The notes: generated by a model from the sequence alone, not told the origin. A stretch of DNA of 64,000 nt from Sulfuriflexus sp. (GCA_023134145.1 JAGLUW010000004.1:1-64000), one strand, 5' to 3'; positions 13,645 to 23,434 are shown, numbered from the stretch's first letter. Numbers and translations are program-made.

Positions 13645-16600
13645 ATGAAAACACTCTCCAATTCTTTGTATGATTTGATTGCCAACGGTATGTTGCGCGA
13701 TCAATTTCGGTTTCGCCGACGTTTTAAACAAATACAACGACAAAACAATCAAGATAAGCATGTTCAGCAGTTGGCAAAGTTGGAGAAGGATATCCATGCT
13801 TCGGTTGCGCTTTGTTCAGATCGCCTAGCGGGTTTACCTGCACCTACTTTCCCTGAAAATTTACCTGTTTCTGACCGTCGTGATGAAATAAGCGAGGCAA
13901 TTAAGAATAATCAGGTTGTTATTATTGCTGGTGAAACGGGCTCAGGTAAAACAACACAGTTACCGAAGATTTGTATGGAGCTAGGGCGTGGTGTTGCTGG
14001 CTTAATTGGTCATACGCAGCCCCGACGTTTAGCGGCAAGGAGCATTGCAAACCGTATTGCAGAAGAGCTGAAGACCGAAGTCGGTGCGACGGTGGGGTAC
14101 AAGGTTCGTTTCAAGGATAAGGTTGGTGCAAATACTTATCTTAAGCTGATGACAGATGGTATTTTGTTGGCTGAGGTTCAGGGTGATCGTTTTCTTAATG
14201 ATTACGACACGCTGATTATTGATGAGGCTCACGAACGTAGTCTGAATATTGATTTTCTATTGGGTTATCTCAAGCATCTGTTGCCCAAGCGGCCGGATCT
14301 GAAGTTGATTATTACTTCTGCAACGATTGATACCGAACGCTTTTCTCGTCATTTTAATAATGCACCAGTAATCGAAGTATCAGGTCGTACTTATCCGGTG
14401 GAGGTGCGTTATCGTCCGCTATTAGATGATGCGAATAATGTGGACGCACTACCTAAAGATCCGCAACAAGCGATTCTTGATGCAGTGGATGAGCTTTCGG
14501 CAATAGATATTTCACAAGGTAAAAGTCCAGAGCACATTCTTATATTTTTTAGTGGTGAGCGCGAGATCCGTGAAGCAGCAGAATCACTGCGAAAACATCA
14601 TCCGCCACAGACTGAGATATTACCCTTATACGCACGCTTGAGTGCGGCGGAACAAAATCGTGTTTTTAGTCATGCAAAACACCGGCGTATTATTCTTGCA
14701 ACAAATGTAGCCGAAACATCGTTGACGGTACCGGGCATTCATTATGTGATTGATACGGGTGTGGTTAGGATTAGCCGTTACAGTTACCGTAGCAAGATCC
14801 AACGCCTGCCAATTGAACCCATTTCCCAATCCAGCGCCAATCAACGTAAGGGGCGTTGTGGCCGCATTGCCGACGGTGTGTGTATTCGTCTGTATTCGGA
14901 AGATGATTTTAATAGTCGCCCAGAGTTTACCGAGCCAGAAATAAAACGTACTAACTTGGCGTCGGTTATTTTACATATGGAATCCCTGCGCCTCGGACAT
15001 ATTGACGACTTCCCCTTTATTGAGCCACCTGATTCACGTTATATCAAAGATGGTTATAAGTTGTTGCATGAATTACGAGCGGTAGATGAGCGCAATAATG
15101 TCACGCCATTGGGTAAAGATATTGCACGATTACCGGTTGACCCTAAAGTTGGCCGCATGTTGGTGTCGGCGCAACAATCAAATTGCCTGCAAGAGCTATT
15201 AATCATTGGTAGTGCACTGAGCGTACAAGACCCACGTGAACGCCCAGTGGATAAGCAACAAAAGGCAGATGAGAGACATCGGCTTATTAATGAAACGACC
15301 TATGACCAGAATGGTGTAGCGGTTGATAGTGACATTGATAATAAAAACAAAGAAAAACTTAAATCTGACTTTTTGTTTTACCTCAAGCTATGGCGTTTAT
15401 ATGAAGGCAAGCGTAAGCACCTTAGTCAAAATAAGTTGCGTAAGTTCTGCAAGGAACATTTTTTATCTTATAACCGCATGCAAGAGTGGCGTGATATTTA
15501 TCAGCAGATCTTTACCTTGTTTAAAGAACAGGGCGTTAAACTTAATACCACTGAGGCAAGTTATGATGCAATACATCAAGCATTGTTGTCTGGTTTATTG
15601 GGCAACATTGGTAATAAGTCGTTAGAGAACAATGAATTTCTCGGGGCACGTAATATTCGTTTCTATATTCATCCCGGTTCATGGCAAGCAAAGAAACCAC
15701 CGAAGTGGGTAATGTGTGCCGAGCTGGTTGAAACCACGCGCTTATATGGTCGTATGGTGGCGAATATTTCTCCGCAGTGGATTGAGTCTCTCGCTGGGCA
15801 TTTAATTAAACGCAGTTATTCGGAACCGCATTGGCAGAAGGGCCCGGCACAGGTTTCGGCCTATGAGCGCACGACCTTGTATGGCATTACCCTGTGTGCG
15901 AAACGGCGTATTAACTATGGCCCAATCGATCCTGTTTTGGCGCGCGAGTTATTTATTCGCGAGGCATTGGTGCAAGGTGAATTTCGCACTCGTGCATCGT
16001 TCTTTAAATACAATCAATCGGTAATATCAGAGATTGAAGACCTAGAAGCCAGAGGCAGACGCCGTGATATTTTGGTAGATGAACAGGCGCTATTTCAATT
16101 TTACGATGAGCTTATTCCGGCTGATATTTATAATGGCAAGGCATTTGAGAAATGGCTCAAATCTGTGCAGCAAAATAATCCGGAGGTCTTATATTTACAA
16201 AAACAGGAGTTGATGCGGCATGAGGCAGAACATATTAACGAGGGACAGTTTCCTGATTCGATGGAGCTTAACGGCATCGCGCTGAAGCTAGATTATCATT
16301 TTGAGCCAGGGCATGCAGAAGATGGTGTGACCGTTATCATACCGCTGGCAATCTTAGGCCAGTTACGTGAACAGTCATTTGATTACCTTGTACCGGGATT
16401 GTTGCGCGATAAGATTATTGCCTTAATTAAATGTCTACCGAAAACGTTACGAAAATTATTTGTACCAGTGCCAAATTATGCTGATACGTTTCTTACAGAA
16501 AACAATGATCGCTCTTTAACTTTAATTGAAAATCTTACCGAGCACATGCAAAGACGCAGCAATACATCGATTGCTAATGATGCTTGGCAACTGGAAAATT

Positions 16601-17610
16601 TGCCTGAGTTTTATCACATGAACTTCCGAGTGATTGACCAAGATAATCAAGTGTTGGCTGTAGGTAGGGATCTATTTAGTTTACAGCAAGAATTATCGGG
16701 CATGAGTGAAGCCGTATTGTCTGAATTGCCGACTTCTGACATTGAGAAAAATGATATTACCGAGTGGGACTTTGGTGATTTACCAGAAGTTGTTGAATTG
16801 GAACAACATGGTTTAGTGATTCGTGCTTATCCCGCCATTGTTGATGAAAGTGAAGGCGGTGAGAGTGTCGCTGTTCGTTTATTTAATGACGAAGCGCAAG
16901 CCAGTGAGCACATGCGTCCAGGTTTACGACGTTTGTTTAGGTTAGTTGCGCGTCAGGAAATGAAATATATGCGTAAGAACCTGCGCCATTTAGATAAAAT
17001 ACAATTGCATTATGTCTCTATCGGTAACAAGCAAAGTCTGCTTCAGGATCTGGAAGATGCCATTATTGATTACGCTTTATTTGCCGGCATGGATGACATC
17101 CGCTGCGAAGCTGATTTTATTCAGCTTGCCAGTACTGCACGTAAGAACTTAATGGCCGTTGCAGATGAAACCTGTGAGAAGATTCATGACACACTTGAGC
17201 AATACCATAAAGCGGCTAAGCGCATGCAAGGGAATATGCCTCTGACTTGGTTTGCTGCGGTTAAAGATATTAAGCAACAACTAGGATGCTTAGTTTACGA
17301 AGGGTTTATTAGTGCCACACCACGCCAATGGTTGAAACACATGCCTCGTTATATAAAGGCGGTTAATCTACGTTTGGATAAGCTGGAACGTGCACTCGAT
17401 GCCGACAAGAAACGACAGGCTGAAGGACAGAAGCACTGGAACCGAATTTATCAGCACATTGGTGATGAACCAGAACAAATGCTTAGTTCAGAATGGCAAA
17501 CCTATCGCTGGATGATGGAAGAAATGCGTGTCTCACTATTCGCGCAGGAGTTAAAAACATCAATACCTGTTTCGATTAAGAAACTCGACACGCAAAGTTC
17601 CTTACTTTAA
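13645..17610 (+). CDS. hrpA: ATP-dependent RNA helicase HrpA
   Basis: 1321-residue DEAH-box 3'-5' RNA helicase, close to E. coli HrpA in length. It acts on mRNA and stalled ribosomes in the cytoplasm. Motif I is GETGSGKT (96-103), motif Ia includes TQPRRLAARS, motif II is D193-E-A-H196, motif III is SAT (225-227) and motif VI is QRKGRCGR (about residue 400). Winged-helix and ratchet (HA2) regions follow (FPFIEPPDSRYIKDGYKLLH), then an OB-fold region (YGITLCAKRRINYGPIDP) and the long HrpA-specific C-terminal DUF3418 region to the end (QHIGDEPEQMLSSEWQTYRW). All catalytic motifs are intact. The gene ends two bases from the convergent soxXA-like gene. Confidence 0.96.
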   Translation: MKTLSNSLYDLIANGMLRDQFRFRRRFKQIQRQNNQDKHVQQLAKLEKDIHASVALCSDRLAGLPAPTFPENLPVSDRRDEISEAIKNNQVVIIAGETGSGKTTQLPKICMELGRGVAGLIGHTQPRRLAARSIANRIAEELKTEVGATVGYKVRFKDKVGANTYLKLMTDGILLAEVQGDRFLNDYDTLIIDEAHERSLNIDFLLGYLKHLLPKRPDLKLIITSATIDTERFSRHFNNAPVIEVSGRTYPVEVRYRPLLDDANNVDALPKDPQQAILDAVDELSAIDISQGKSPEHILIFFSGEREIREAAESLRKHHPPQTEILPLYARLSAAEQNRVFSHAKHRRIILATNVAETSLTVPGIHYVIDTGVVRISRYSYRSKIQRLPIEPISQSSANQRKGRCGRIADGVCIRLYSEDDFNSRPEFTEPEIKRTNLASVILHMESLRLGHIDDFPFIEPPDSRYIKDGYKLLHELRAVDERNNVTPLGKDIARLPVDPKVGRMLVSAQQSNCLQELLIIGSALSVQDPRERPVDKQQKADERHRLINETTYDQNGVAVDSDIDNKNKEKLKSDFLFYLKLWRLYEGKRKHLSQNKLRKFCKEHFLSYNRMQEWRDIYQQIFTLFKEQGVKLNTTEASYDAIHQALLSGLLGNIGNKSLENNEFLGARNIRFYIHPGSWQAKKPPKWVMCAELVETTRLYGRMVANISPQWIESLAGHLIKRSYSEPHWQKGPAQVSAYERTTLYGITLCAKRRINYGPIDPVLARELFIREALVQGEFRTRASFFKYNQSVISEIEDLEARGRRRDILVDEQALFQFYDELIPADIYNGKAFEKWLKSVQQNNPEVLYLQKQELMRHEAEHINEGQFPDSMELNGIALKLDYHFEPGHAEDGVTVIIPLAILGQLREQSFDYLVPGLLRDKIIALIKCLPKTLRKLFVPVPNYADTFLTENNDRSLTLIENLTEHMQRRSNTSIANDAWQLENLPEFYHMNFRVIDQDNQVLAVGRDLFSLQQELSGMSEAVLSELPTSDIEKNDITEWDFGDLPEVVELEQHGLVIRAYPAIVDESEGGESVAVRLFNDEAQASEHMRPGLRRLFRLVARQEMKYMRKNLRHLDKIQLHYVSIGNKQSLLQDLEDAIIDYALFAGMDDIRCEADFIQLASTARKNLMAVADETCEKIHDTLEQYHKAAKRMQGNMPLTWFAAVKDIKQQLGCLVYEGFISATPRQWLKHMPRYIKAVNLRLDKLERALDADKKRQAEGQKHWNRIYQHIGDEPEQMLSSEWQTYRWMMEEMRVSLFAQELKTSIPVSIKKLDTQSSLL

Positions 17611-17612
17611 TT

Positions 17613-18917
17613 TTACTCAGCACCTCTCGGTTTACTTTTTGTTGGCGCTTGCATAGGTAAGCCATTCGCCAGACTTGTTATATAAAGTTCCATATCAATA
17701 TATTCATCTGAGCCTAAATTTTGCGGGTAAGTTTGGGTGACGATTTGGCAATGACGGATACGTTGTTGTAAACCAATTAATCCTAAGTCATGCAGTGCGA
17801 CAAAGTGTTTTGGCCACGTTGCTGCGGTATGGCGGTGTTTCCCTTCAGCTTGGATACTACTGAGTGCTTGTCCTCGTAGCCATTTATTAGCCGCATCGAC
17901 ATGACAATTTGCACAAGAGAAACTCAGTTGACCGGTTTTTTTATAAAAGGATTGTTCACCTCGTCGTAGAGCCTCTTTTGTATGTGTATTAGCGACGATC
18001 TTTATGGGTGTGTTTCTCGATAAATACTTCACATAGGCACTTAATGTATTGGAGGAACGGCTACCTAATTTATAAGGATGACTATTCGTATATTTTTGGC
18101 GACAGTGATTATTGCGTGTCTCGATGAGCATGATCTTATCCAGCTCGTGATCATATTTTGGGTAGCTGGTGGCAATGTTTTTAAGATCAGGGCCTTTGGC
18201 GTTGTTTGAAGTATGACAGCTGGCACAGGACTGACCATTCTTCCCCAGTTTATTGAATAGTGCCTGGCCTTCTTCAATATAGATATCGGCCAGCGTCAGA
18301 TCTTCACCTGCGACATAGTAGTTGGGTGAATCTATTTGAGGTCGTGCCGGTGCTGCAACAGGTGTGTTGAGCGTTTCAAGATAGGCGATGAGGTGCATCA
18401 CTTCATGTGCTGATAATAAACCATTAGTACCAAGTGGTGGCATCAGGGTGTTGGGCTTATGTGCGCGCGCATCCCATATTTGCTGGAAGCTGTAGTCACG
18501 TGAACGTCCAAGATTTGCATAGTTGCTTAAGTTAGGGCCTACATTACCGGCTTGGTCAAATTCTGCTCCCATAATATGACAGCTTAGGCAGCGGCCTTTG
18601 CTGTTAGCCAGTTGTTTGCCCTTAATTGGATCACCTTGCATGGAAGGCAGCGCAGGGCGCTGTATATCTCGCATGCTTTTATTGTCGGTGTAGCTAATAG
18701 TTGGAAATTTTTCTATGCCCTTGGTGATAGCACCATGATGCCCACCTGCATGATGACCTCCGCCATGCTTCATCTTCATATGATGCGATTTCTTATGTGG
18801 TGAAGCGGTTGAATGCTCTTTTTCGGCATGGAGCGGATAATGAATAGTTAGTAATAACAACGATAGCAATAAGTTTTGCAAAAAAGAGATTGATTTTATG
18901 GACTGTGAAGGTGACAT
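17613..18917 (-). CDS. SoxX-SoxA fusion cytochrome c (thiosulfate oxidation)
   Basis: 434-residue periplasmic multiheme cytochrome. A signal peptide (1-31, YPLHA/E) is followed by a His-rich segment (HHMKMKHGGGHHAGGHH, about 45-61). The N-terminal half (about 95-185) is SoxX-like: heme site C110-L-S-C113-H, GNVGPNLSNYANLG, and axial Met159 in TLMPPLG. The C-terminal half (about 195-430) is SoxA-like: C231-A-S-C234-H, IATSYPKYD, ETRNNHC, RRGEQSFYKKTGQLSFSCAN with C335-A-N-C338-H, then R386-I-R-H-C390, matching the SoxA arginine plus active-site (persulfide) cysteine spaced four apart, and a LYITSLANGLPMQAP end. SoxA and SoxX are normally separate subunits. No soxYZ, soxB or soxCD lies in the window. 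The fusion is seen; the activity is inferred. Confidence 0.85.
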   Translation of the reverse strand: MSPSQSIKSISFLQNLLLSLLLLTIHYPLHAEKEHSTASPHKKSHHMKMKHGGGHHAGGHHGAITKGIEKFPTISYTDNKSMRDIQRPALPSMQGDPIKGKQLANSKGRCLSCHIMGAEFDQAGNVGPNLSNYANLGRSRDYSFQQIWDARAHKPNTLMPPLGTNGLLSAHEVMHLIAYLETLNTPVAAPARPQIDSPNYYVAGEDLTLADIYIEEGQALFNKLGKNGQSCASCHTSNNAKGPDLKNIATSYPKYDHELDKIMLIETRNNHCRQKYTNSHPYKLGSRSSNTLSAYVKYLSRNTPIKIVANTHTKEALRRGEQSFYKKTGQLSFSCANCHVDAANKWLRGQALSSIQAEGKHRHTAATWPKHFVALHDLGLIGLQQRIRHCQIVTQTYPQNLGSDEYIDMELYITSLANGLPMQAPTKSKPRGAE

Positions 18918-19025
18918 AGGGCTCTCATGTGACTGTTAGCGGGTATAAGCAATGGATACCTCTAATATACAATAAATGGTGTTCTAATAAATAATAAAAA
19001 GGGGCAGTACGGGTATTCGCCACAA

Positions 19026-19058
19026 ATAAAAAAACCGTCCACAAGGGACGGTTTTTTG
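19026..19058 (-). terminator. Strong bidirectional intrinsic terminator after the chemoreceptor gene
   Basis: CCGTCC and GGACGG pair around a 5-base loop, flanked by A6 and T6 tracts, so it works on either strand. It lies just beyond the chemoreceptor stop (19074). Confidence 0.85.
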
Positions 19059-19073
19059 TTTATCAAGACAGTT

Positions 19074-21107
19074 TTAAACCCGGAAGGTACTAACCAACCC
19101 CTGTAGTTCGTCAGCCAAACCCGCAAGTTCAGTACTTGAAGTACTGGTTTGTTGTGTCGCACCAGCTGTCTGATCCGAGATCTGACTGATGTTATTGATG
19201 TTGCGGTTTATTTCCTCTGCAACGGCACTTTGCTGTTCTGAAGCGCTGGCAATCTGCGTGTTCATGTCATTAATAATGGTGATGGCACTCACGATAGAAT
19301 CAAGTGCCTCTCCGGCTTCGTTTGCTTTGGTTACAGTATCGTTTGCACCTCGTCTGCCACGTTCCATACTATTGACTGCTTCGTTAGCAGAGGACTGGAG
19401 TTTGGAAATCATACTTTCAATTTCCTGAGTCGACTCTTGTGTGCGTTGAGCCAGTGTCCGAACTTCATCGGCAACAACCGCAAAGCCACGACCTTGTTCA
19501 CCAGCACGTGCTGCCTCAATGGCGGCATTCAGGGCAAGCAAGTTGGTTTGTTCAGCAATACCTTTGATGACATCCAATACAGAACCAATGTCTTCACTTT
19601 CCTTTTTCAGGTGCTGAATTACGGTGGCCGTGCTTTCAATCTCATTGGCTAATGACGTTATGGATGCAACCGTTTCATTGACGACGTTTTTACCATTATT
19701 AGCCTGCTTATTAGCATTATTGGCTTCATTAGCGGCAGAGCTCGCATTTGATGCAACCTCTTGTACGGTGGTGCTCATTTCATTAATCGCAGTGGCAACC
19801 TGTGTGGTGTCATTTTGTTGCTGGCTAACACCTTGAGCAGTTTGCACGGTGATTGCCGACATTTGCTCTGAAGCAGTTGCAACCTGTGATGTTGAACCTT
19901 GAACCTTTTCGATTACGGTGCCAAATTTTTCAGCCATATCATTAAAGACATCAGCTATATGACTCATTTCATCTTTACTGTTGAGGTCTGCACGTGCTGT
20001 CAGATCACCGTCAGCAAGTTTTCCTGCAGCATCAGATAATTGTCTGATGGCATTTTGCACAGAAGTATAAAAACCGGCAAACAGATATATGGTGATAAAT
20101 ATGGCAGCAATAATTGTCAGGATTGTAGTCAGACGCTGACTCTTATCGTGTTCAATTCGTTGTGTAAAGATACTATCCAATTCTGGTGAGATGGCATCGT
20201 AAAAAGTGTAAACAGCATTGATCGCCTGGCTACCATTGCTGAAAAAGTGATTTGCGGTCAATGTCACTTCATCTGCATCAAGTAAATCATTTTTCAACAT
20301 TTTATTAAATTTGGAAATAGAATTAATAGCGTCATTTTTTTCAGCCGAAATCTTGCCTGTAAGTTCTGTGTTCGCACTGAGAATCGTTGCAGATTCTTTT
20401 GTTAAAATTGAAGATGAAACTGTCAGGCGATCAATAAGGTTTGATAGTTTTGCCCAACTCTGAGGAGTCAGTCCACCTGATGCAACAATACCGGATGAAA
20501 AACCGCGTGCAACAGCCATTGATTCAATTATTGATGGCAAGGTCTTTGAAAGCATATTCATCATGTAGAAGCTGTCTAGTTCCGGATCCAGCGTCAGGCC
20601 TGACTTGTCAGCAATCAGTGACATATGGTCGATGATCTTTTGTACTAATTCGGTATGCTTTGTGAAGCTTTCTTCAGCTTCCATCTTTGTTGAAGATGTT
20701 TCGATCGCTAGCCATTGTGATTTTATTGTGGCAAAGCCGGTTGTGATATTTAAGGTATCGCTGTGCTTGCTGTCGGTTTTTTCCAATTGTGCCAGCTGGG
20801 TATTAATCACGGCTCGTTGCTTCATAATGGCGGATTTGACAGATTTATCACCCTTTAAATAGGTGTTGGTTAGGCCTCGGTGCTTGGGGATTTCCGCCAT
20901 GACATTGCGGACGGCAACCAGATATTCCAGACCGACTCGTTCTTTTTCAAGAAAGGCAATGTCATCATTAATAGATGACACGATATTCCATGCCATGGGG
21001 AGCAAGGCCAGTACGAAAATAGTTATTACCAGACTGAATTTAAGCGTGTAATTCAGTCTATCCATTAGCTTGATAGCAGGGAAAAAAAGAGCCTTCATTT
21101 TTATCAC
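19074..21107 (-). CDS. Methyl-accepting chemotaxis protein
   Basis: 677-residue transmembrane chemoreceptor. TM1 is at about 22-45 and TM2 at about 322-345. Between them is a large periplasmic helical sensor (about 46-320) with [15 protein letters not shown] and [20 protein letters not shown], resembling NIT-type four-helix sensors. A HAMP domain follows (about 345-400, [20 protein letters not shown]), then the signalling domain (about 415-677) with the highly conserved tip [20 protein letters not shown] and [20 protein letters not shown]. There is no C-terminal CheR/CheB pentapeptide tether; the chain ends LVSTFRV. The ligand is unknown. A second ATG (codon 4) is also possible. It is isolated from che genes. 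Confidence 0.93.
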   Translation of the reverse strand: MIKMKALFFPAIKLMDRLNYTLKFSLVITIFVLALLPMAWNIVSSINDDIAFLEKERVGLEYLVAVRNVMAEIPKHRGLTNTYLKGDKSVKSAIMKQRAVINTQLAQLEKTDSKHSDTLNITTGFATIKSQWLAIETSSTKMEAEESFTKHTELVQKIIDHMSLIADKSGLTLDPELDSFYMMNMLSKTLPSIIESMAVARGFSSGIVASGGLTPQSWAKLSNLIDRLTVSSSILTKESATILSANTELTGKISAEKNDAINSISKFNKMLKNDLLDADEVTLTANHFFSNGSQAINAVYTFYDAISPELDSIFTQRIEHDKSQRLTTILTIIAAIFITIYLFAGFYTSVQNAIRQLSDAAGKLADGDLTARADLNSKDEMSHIADVFNDMAEKFGTVIEKVQGSTSQVATASEQMSAITVQTAQGVSQQQNDTTQVATAINEMSTTVQEVASNASSAANEANNANKQANNGKNVVNETVASITSLANEIESTATVIQHLKKESEDIGSVLDVIKGIAEQTNLLALNAAIEAARAGEQGRGFAVVADEVRTLAQRTQESTQEIESMISKLQSSANEAVNSMERGRRGANDTVTKANEAGEALDSIVSAITIINDMNTQIASASEQQSAVAEEINRNINNISQISDQTAGATQQTSTSSTELAGLADELQGLVSTFRV

Positions 21108-21439
21108 CTTATTCTTGTTTTGAACGTATATATTTATTCGGCAACACTGTTTTATTCAATATTGATTGGATGAACAGTATCCCCCCAGATTTGTTTCACA
21201 GAGTCTTTATCGTCATCTTCCATAAAATCTTTAATGAATTTATCAGGACTGATTTATATGCTTTTTATATATAATTTTTGATAAAAAACCTCAAATATAC
21301 CCTAAAGATTTTGCTGGAACGTCCGTTCTAGAATTGTAGGAAGGGGAGTTTTTGGCTTCCGGAATAACAAAATTGCGGTAAAACAATCTGAATAAATCTG
21401 TTTCCGCATGTATACAGCATTTATCGGGAGATTAAGAAT
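21108..21439. other. 332-bp intergenic region, divergent promoters
   Basis: No gene is visible. The region lies between the leftward chemoreceptor and the rightward secreted 158-aa gene, so it must hold two promoters. It is AT-rich with TATA-like words near 21260-21290. I found no convincing sigma-28 or sigma-54 promoter and no strong hairpin. Confidence 0.5.
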
Positions 21440-21916
21440 ATGGGTATTCGTTTTTCACTACGTACACTGCTTGTTTCATCAATGGCGGGTATTGGTATGT
21501 TGTTTTCATTTGCAGCGCATGGTTCTGCTATGAACTCGATTATGTCGAATCAATGGGCGCTGAATGGTAGTGATAATGCGGAGATTCTGCCATCTGAGCT
21601 GAATAACTGTAAGTTACATATGAAGAGTAATTCATTGCGCTGTAAATCATCAAGAATTGAAAAAGAAACAATGGTGGCAGATCTGGTTTATGAGATGGAA
21701 TCTGAGATTGGCAACTTCAAGGGAAAGGGTTTTACTATCTCACATCGTCGTAATTTCCTTGTTGTGATTCCAACTGATATGGATAATCCAGATGCAAAAC
21801 CGGTTGAGATACAGGAAGGCTGGGAAGCGGCACAATCAGTGAAATGTACAATGAAAGGTGCTGCTGTTGTCTGTAAGGATGCAGCTGGTAAGAAACACCT
21901 TTATTCCAAGCGTTGA
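21440..21916 (+). CDS. Hypothetical secreted protein, 158 aa, four mature cysteines
   Basis: Unknown family. The N-terminal stretch to about residue 29 is a signal peptide (RTLLVSSMAGIGMLFSFAAHGSA). The mature part contains four cysteines in two groups (NNCKLHMKSNSLRCKSS and SVKCTMKGAAVVCKDAAGKK), with similar C-x-M-K...C-K spacing, which suggests two disulfide-linked hairpins that could be repeats of each other. GGGAG lies 9 bases before the ATG. A GGGGTCAGATC element follows the gene. Periplasmic location is inferred from the signal peptide. Confidence 0.6.
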   Translation: MGIRFSLRTLLVSSMAGIGMLFSFAAHGSAMNSIMSNQWALNGSDNAEILPSELNNCKLHMKSNSLRCKSSRIEKETMVADLVYEMESEIGNFKGKGFTISHRRNFLVVIPTDMDNPDAKPVEIQEGWEAAQSVKCTMKGAAVVCKDAAGKKHLYSKR

Positions 21917-21936
21917 GAATAAATTCTTAGTAAAAC

Positions 21937-21988
21937 GGGGTCAGATCCCGGCTTTCTTTATATATACGATTACTGTGATCTGACCCTG
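21937..21988. repeat. GGGGTCAGATC inverted repeat
   Basis: CGGGGTCAGATC and GATCTGACCCTG form the two arms around a central AT-rich part. It is a variant of the dispersed GGGGTCAGAG/CTCTGACCCC family and may also act as a gene-end hairpin. Confidence 0.55.
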
Positions 21989-22073
21989 ATTTTTCTTTAA
22001 TTACATTCACTCGAATTGTAATTTTTTAATTTCCAGAAGCCTTCGGCATTACTCACAAGTTTTAGTTATTAAT

Positions 22074-22574
22074 TTATTGGAAAAGGTCTTCCATGAACCA
22101 GGCAGAAAAACCATGTCTGCCCGGGAGATCTGATTTACGATAAATAGCAGAGGCTTGTTGGCGAACAGTTTTTTCTAATGTTTGCCGAATGATCGAGATC
22201 TCTTTGAGGCTGAGGCCTTTTAATAATAGCCAGGCGACTTCTTTTTCACTGGTGGTTAGCGACCAGGCTTCAAATTGTTGTGCTACGACTTCGCTGAAGT
22301 TTTTGCGTGCATTCAACAGGTACTCATCGGGTTGTTTTTGCGTTTGCGTATGTTGTTTCAAGCTTTTATGTAATTCATTTATCTCTTTTTGTTGTTCATT
22401 CAGGCTATATAACAGCCAAACGATACCCGCGATAGAAAATAGCATGACCATACTTTCTTTGACGGTGTGCTGAAAGGGTGCGCCGTGTGAAATGTCGGTA
22501 TATAAATCAAGGCCGCTGGCGAAGACAACGAGGACTAGTAATAGGATGAGTACACTTTCTTTAGAGACATTCAC
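22074..22574 (-). CDS. Membrane-anchored LuxR-type HTH regulator
   Basis: 166-residue protein with two N-terminal membrane helices (about 6-24 and 38-56), a coiled-coil linker (SLNEQQKEINELHKSLKQH) and a LuxR/GerE-type helix-turn-helix (about 105-160): LTTSEKEVAWLLLKGLSLKE, IISI-like turn, ASAIYRKSDLPGRHGFSAWF. Direct control of transcription from the membrane is the likely mode. The frame is open further upstream to an ATG at 22616, but the GTG at 22574 has AGGA 7 bases upstream and leaves the palindrome at 22605-22631 outside the gene, so I prefer it. Divergent from a cytochrome b561 gene, its probable target. Confidence 0.7.
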   Translation of the reverse strand: MNVSKESVLILLLVLVVFASGLDLYTDISHGAPFQHTVKESMVMLFSIAGIVWLLYSLNEQQKEINELHKSLKQHTQTQKQPDEYLLNARKNFSEVVAQQFEAWSLTTSEKEVAWLLLKGLSLKEISIIRQTLEKTVRQQASAIYRKSDLPGRHGFSAWFMEDLFQ

Positions 22575-22604
22575 AATGGTTATCCTGTTTAAACAATAGC
22601 TTAA

Positions 22605-22631
22605 GCTATGGGACATATGTCCTACGATAGC
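22605..22631. promoter_or_regulatory. Palindrome between LuxR-type regulator and cytochrome b561
   Basis: A perfect 12-bp palindrome GGACATATGTCC (22611-22622) is flanked by GCTAT on the left and ATAGC on the right. It sits in the divergent intergenic region and is a candidate operator for the adjacent regulator. Confidence 0.45.
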
Positions 22632-22708
22632 AGATTAGACATTGGCCCGATGATATTTAATGTATTGAGGCCAATACTACGATCATCTTTTTATTAAAAC
22701 GAGTAGAG

Positions 22709-23338
22709 ATGGTTATGAATAAAATATATGTATGGGATCCCGTGGTTCGACTTTTCCACTGGTCATTGGTTGTGGCATTTGTGGTGGCTTATATCTCGGG
22801 TGATGAAGAATCTGTTATTCATACTAATGCGGGTTACGTAATCCTTGCGCTTATTGGTATCAGGGTTATTTGGGGCCTTATTGGTACGCGTCATGCGCGT
22901 TTTATGGATTTTATGACGTCACCGAGAAAAGCGATACAGTATCTGTGGAATTTGATCACGGGGCAGAAAGTTAAGGCTTACCGTGGTCATAACCCCGCTG
23001 GTGGCTGGATGATAATCGGATTAATCGTGAGCCTTCTTTTTACTGTTTATAGTGGCTTGAAAATGGAAGCAACTGAGGGGCGTGGGTTGCTGGCAACGAC
23101 TGTTTCTACACCGGCATATGAGCAGGGATTCTTTATTTCTACGGCTCGTGCCGATGATGATGAACATGACGGTGATGATAGAGACGAACATGATGGTGAT
23201 GAATTCTGGGAAGAAATTCACGAGTTCTTTGCTAATTTTACCGTGTTCCTAGTGATATTACATATCGCTGGTGTATTGCTGGGCAGCTATCGACATAAGG
23301 TCAATTTGATAAGATCAATGTTTACTGGATATAAATAA
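22709..23338 (+). CDS. Cytochrome b561-family membrane protein
   Basis: 209-residue diheme-type cytochrome b (b561/b6-like), an inner-membrane electron carrier. Helices are at about 15-33, 41-60, 98-116 and 175-195. Candidate heme histidines are in VVRLFHWSLVV, the H38-T-N-A-G-Y region, AYRGHNPAGGW and LVILHIAGVLLGSYRH. Between helices 3 and 4 is an insert of about 45 residues with an acidic, His-containing stretch (DDDEHDGDDRDEHDGDEFW). The start may be the ATG at 22709 or at 22715 (MNKIYVWDP, the usual family start). It likely passes electrons between quinol and a periplasmic cytochrome. Divergent from the membrane LuxR-type regulator. Confidence 0.83.
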   Translation: MVMNKIYVWDPVVRLFHWSLVVAFVVAYISGDEESVIHTNAGYVILALIGIRVIWGLIGTRHARFMDFMTSPRKAIQYLWNLITGQKVKAYRGHNPAGGWMIIGLIVSLLFTVYSGLKMEATEGRGLLATTVSTPAYEQGFFISTARADDDEHDGDDRDEHDGDEFWEEIHEFFANFTVFLVILHIAGVLLGSYRHKVNLIRSMFTGYK

Positions 23339-23398
23339 ATTCGGTCCTCATTATTAATGCATGAGGTTTAGTTTAGTGACTATAATATGTTGCTTTGT

Positions 23399-23434
23399 CT
23401 AATCGAGCGCCGAGCCAAGAGAAAATTCAATAAT
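23399..23434 (-). pseudogene. Fragment of the 3' end of the 74-aa gene at 24463
   Basis: The 36 bases read on the minus strand as IIEFSLGSALD and a stop. The intact gene at 24463-24687 ends IIDFALGPALD and a stop; 29 of 36 bases agree. No further open frame continues upstream. It is a relic of a local duplication, directly in front of the second host-attachment gene. Confidence 0.55.

Noticed and set aside
21108-21260. Possible sigma-28 promoter for the chemoreceptor gene (a TAAA word and GCCGAATAA on the minus strand)
   Set aside because: The spacing between the two words is far too short for a sigma-28 promoter.
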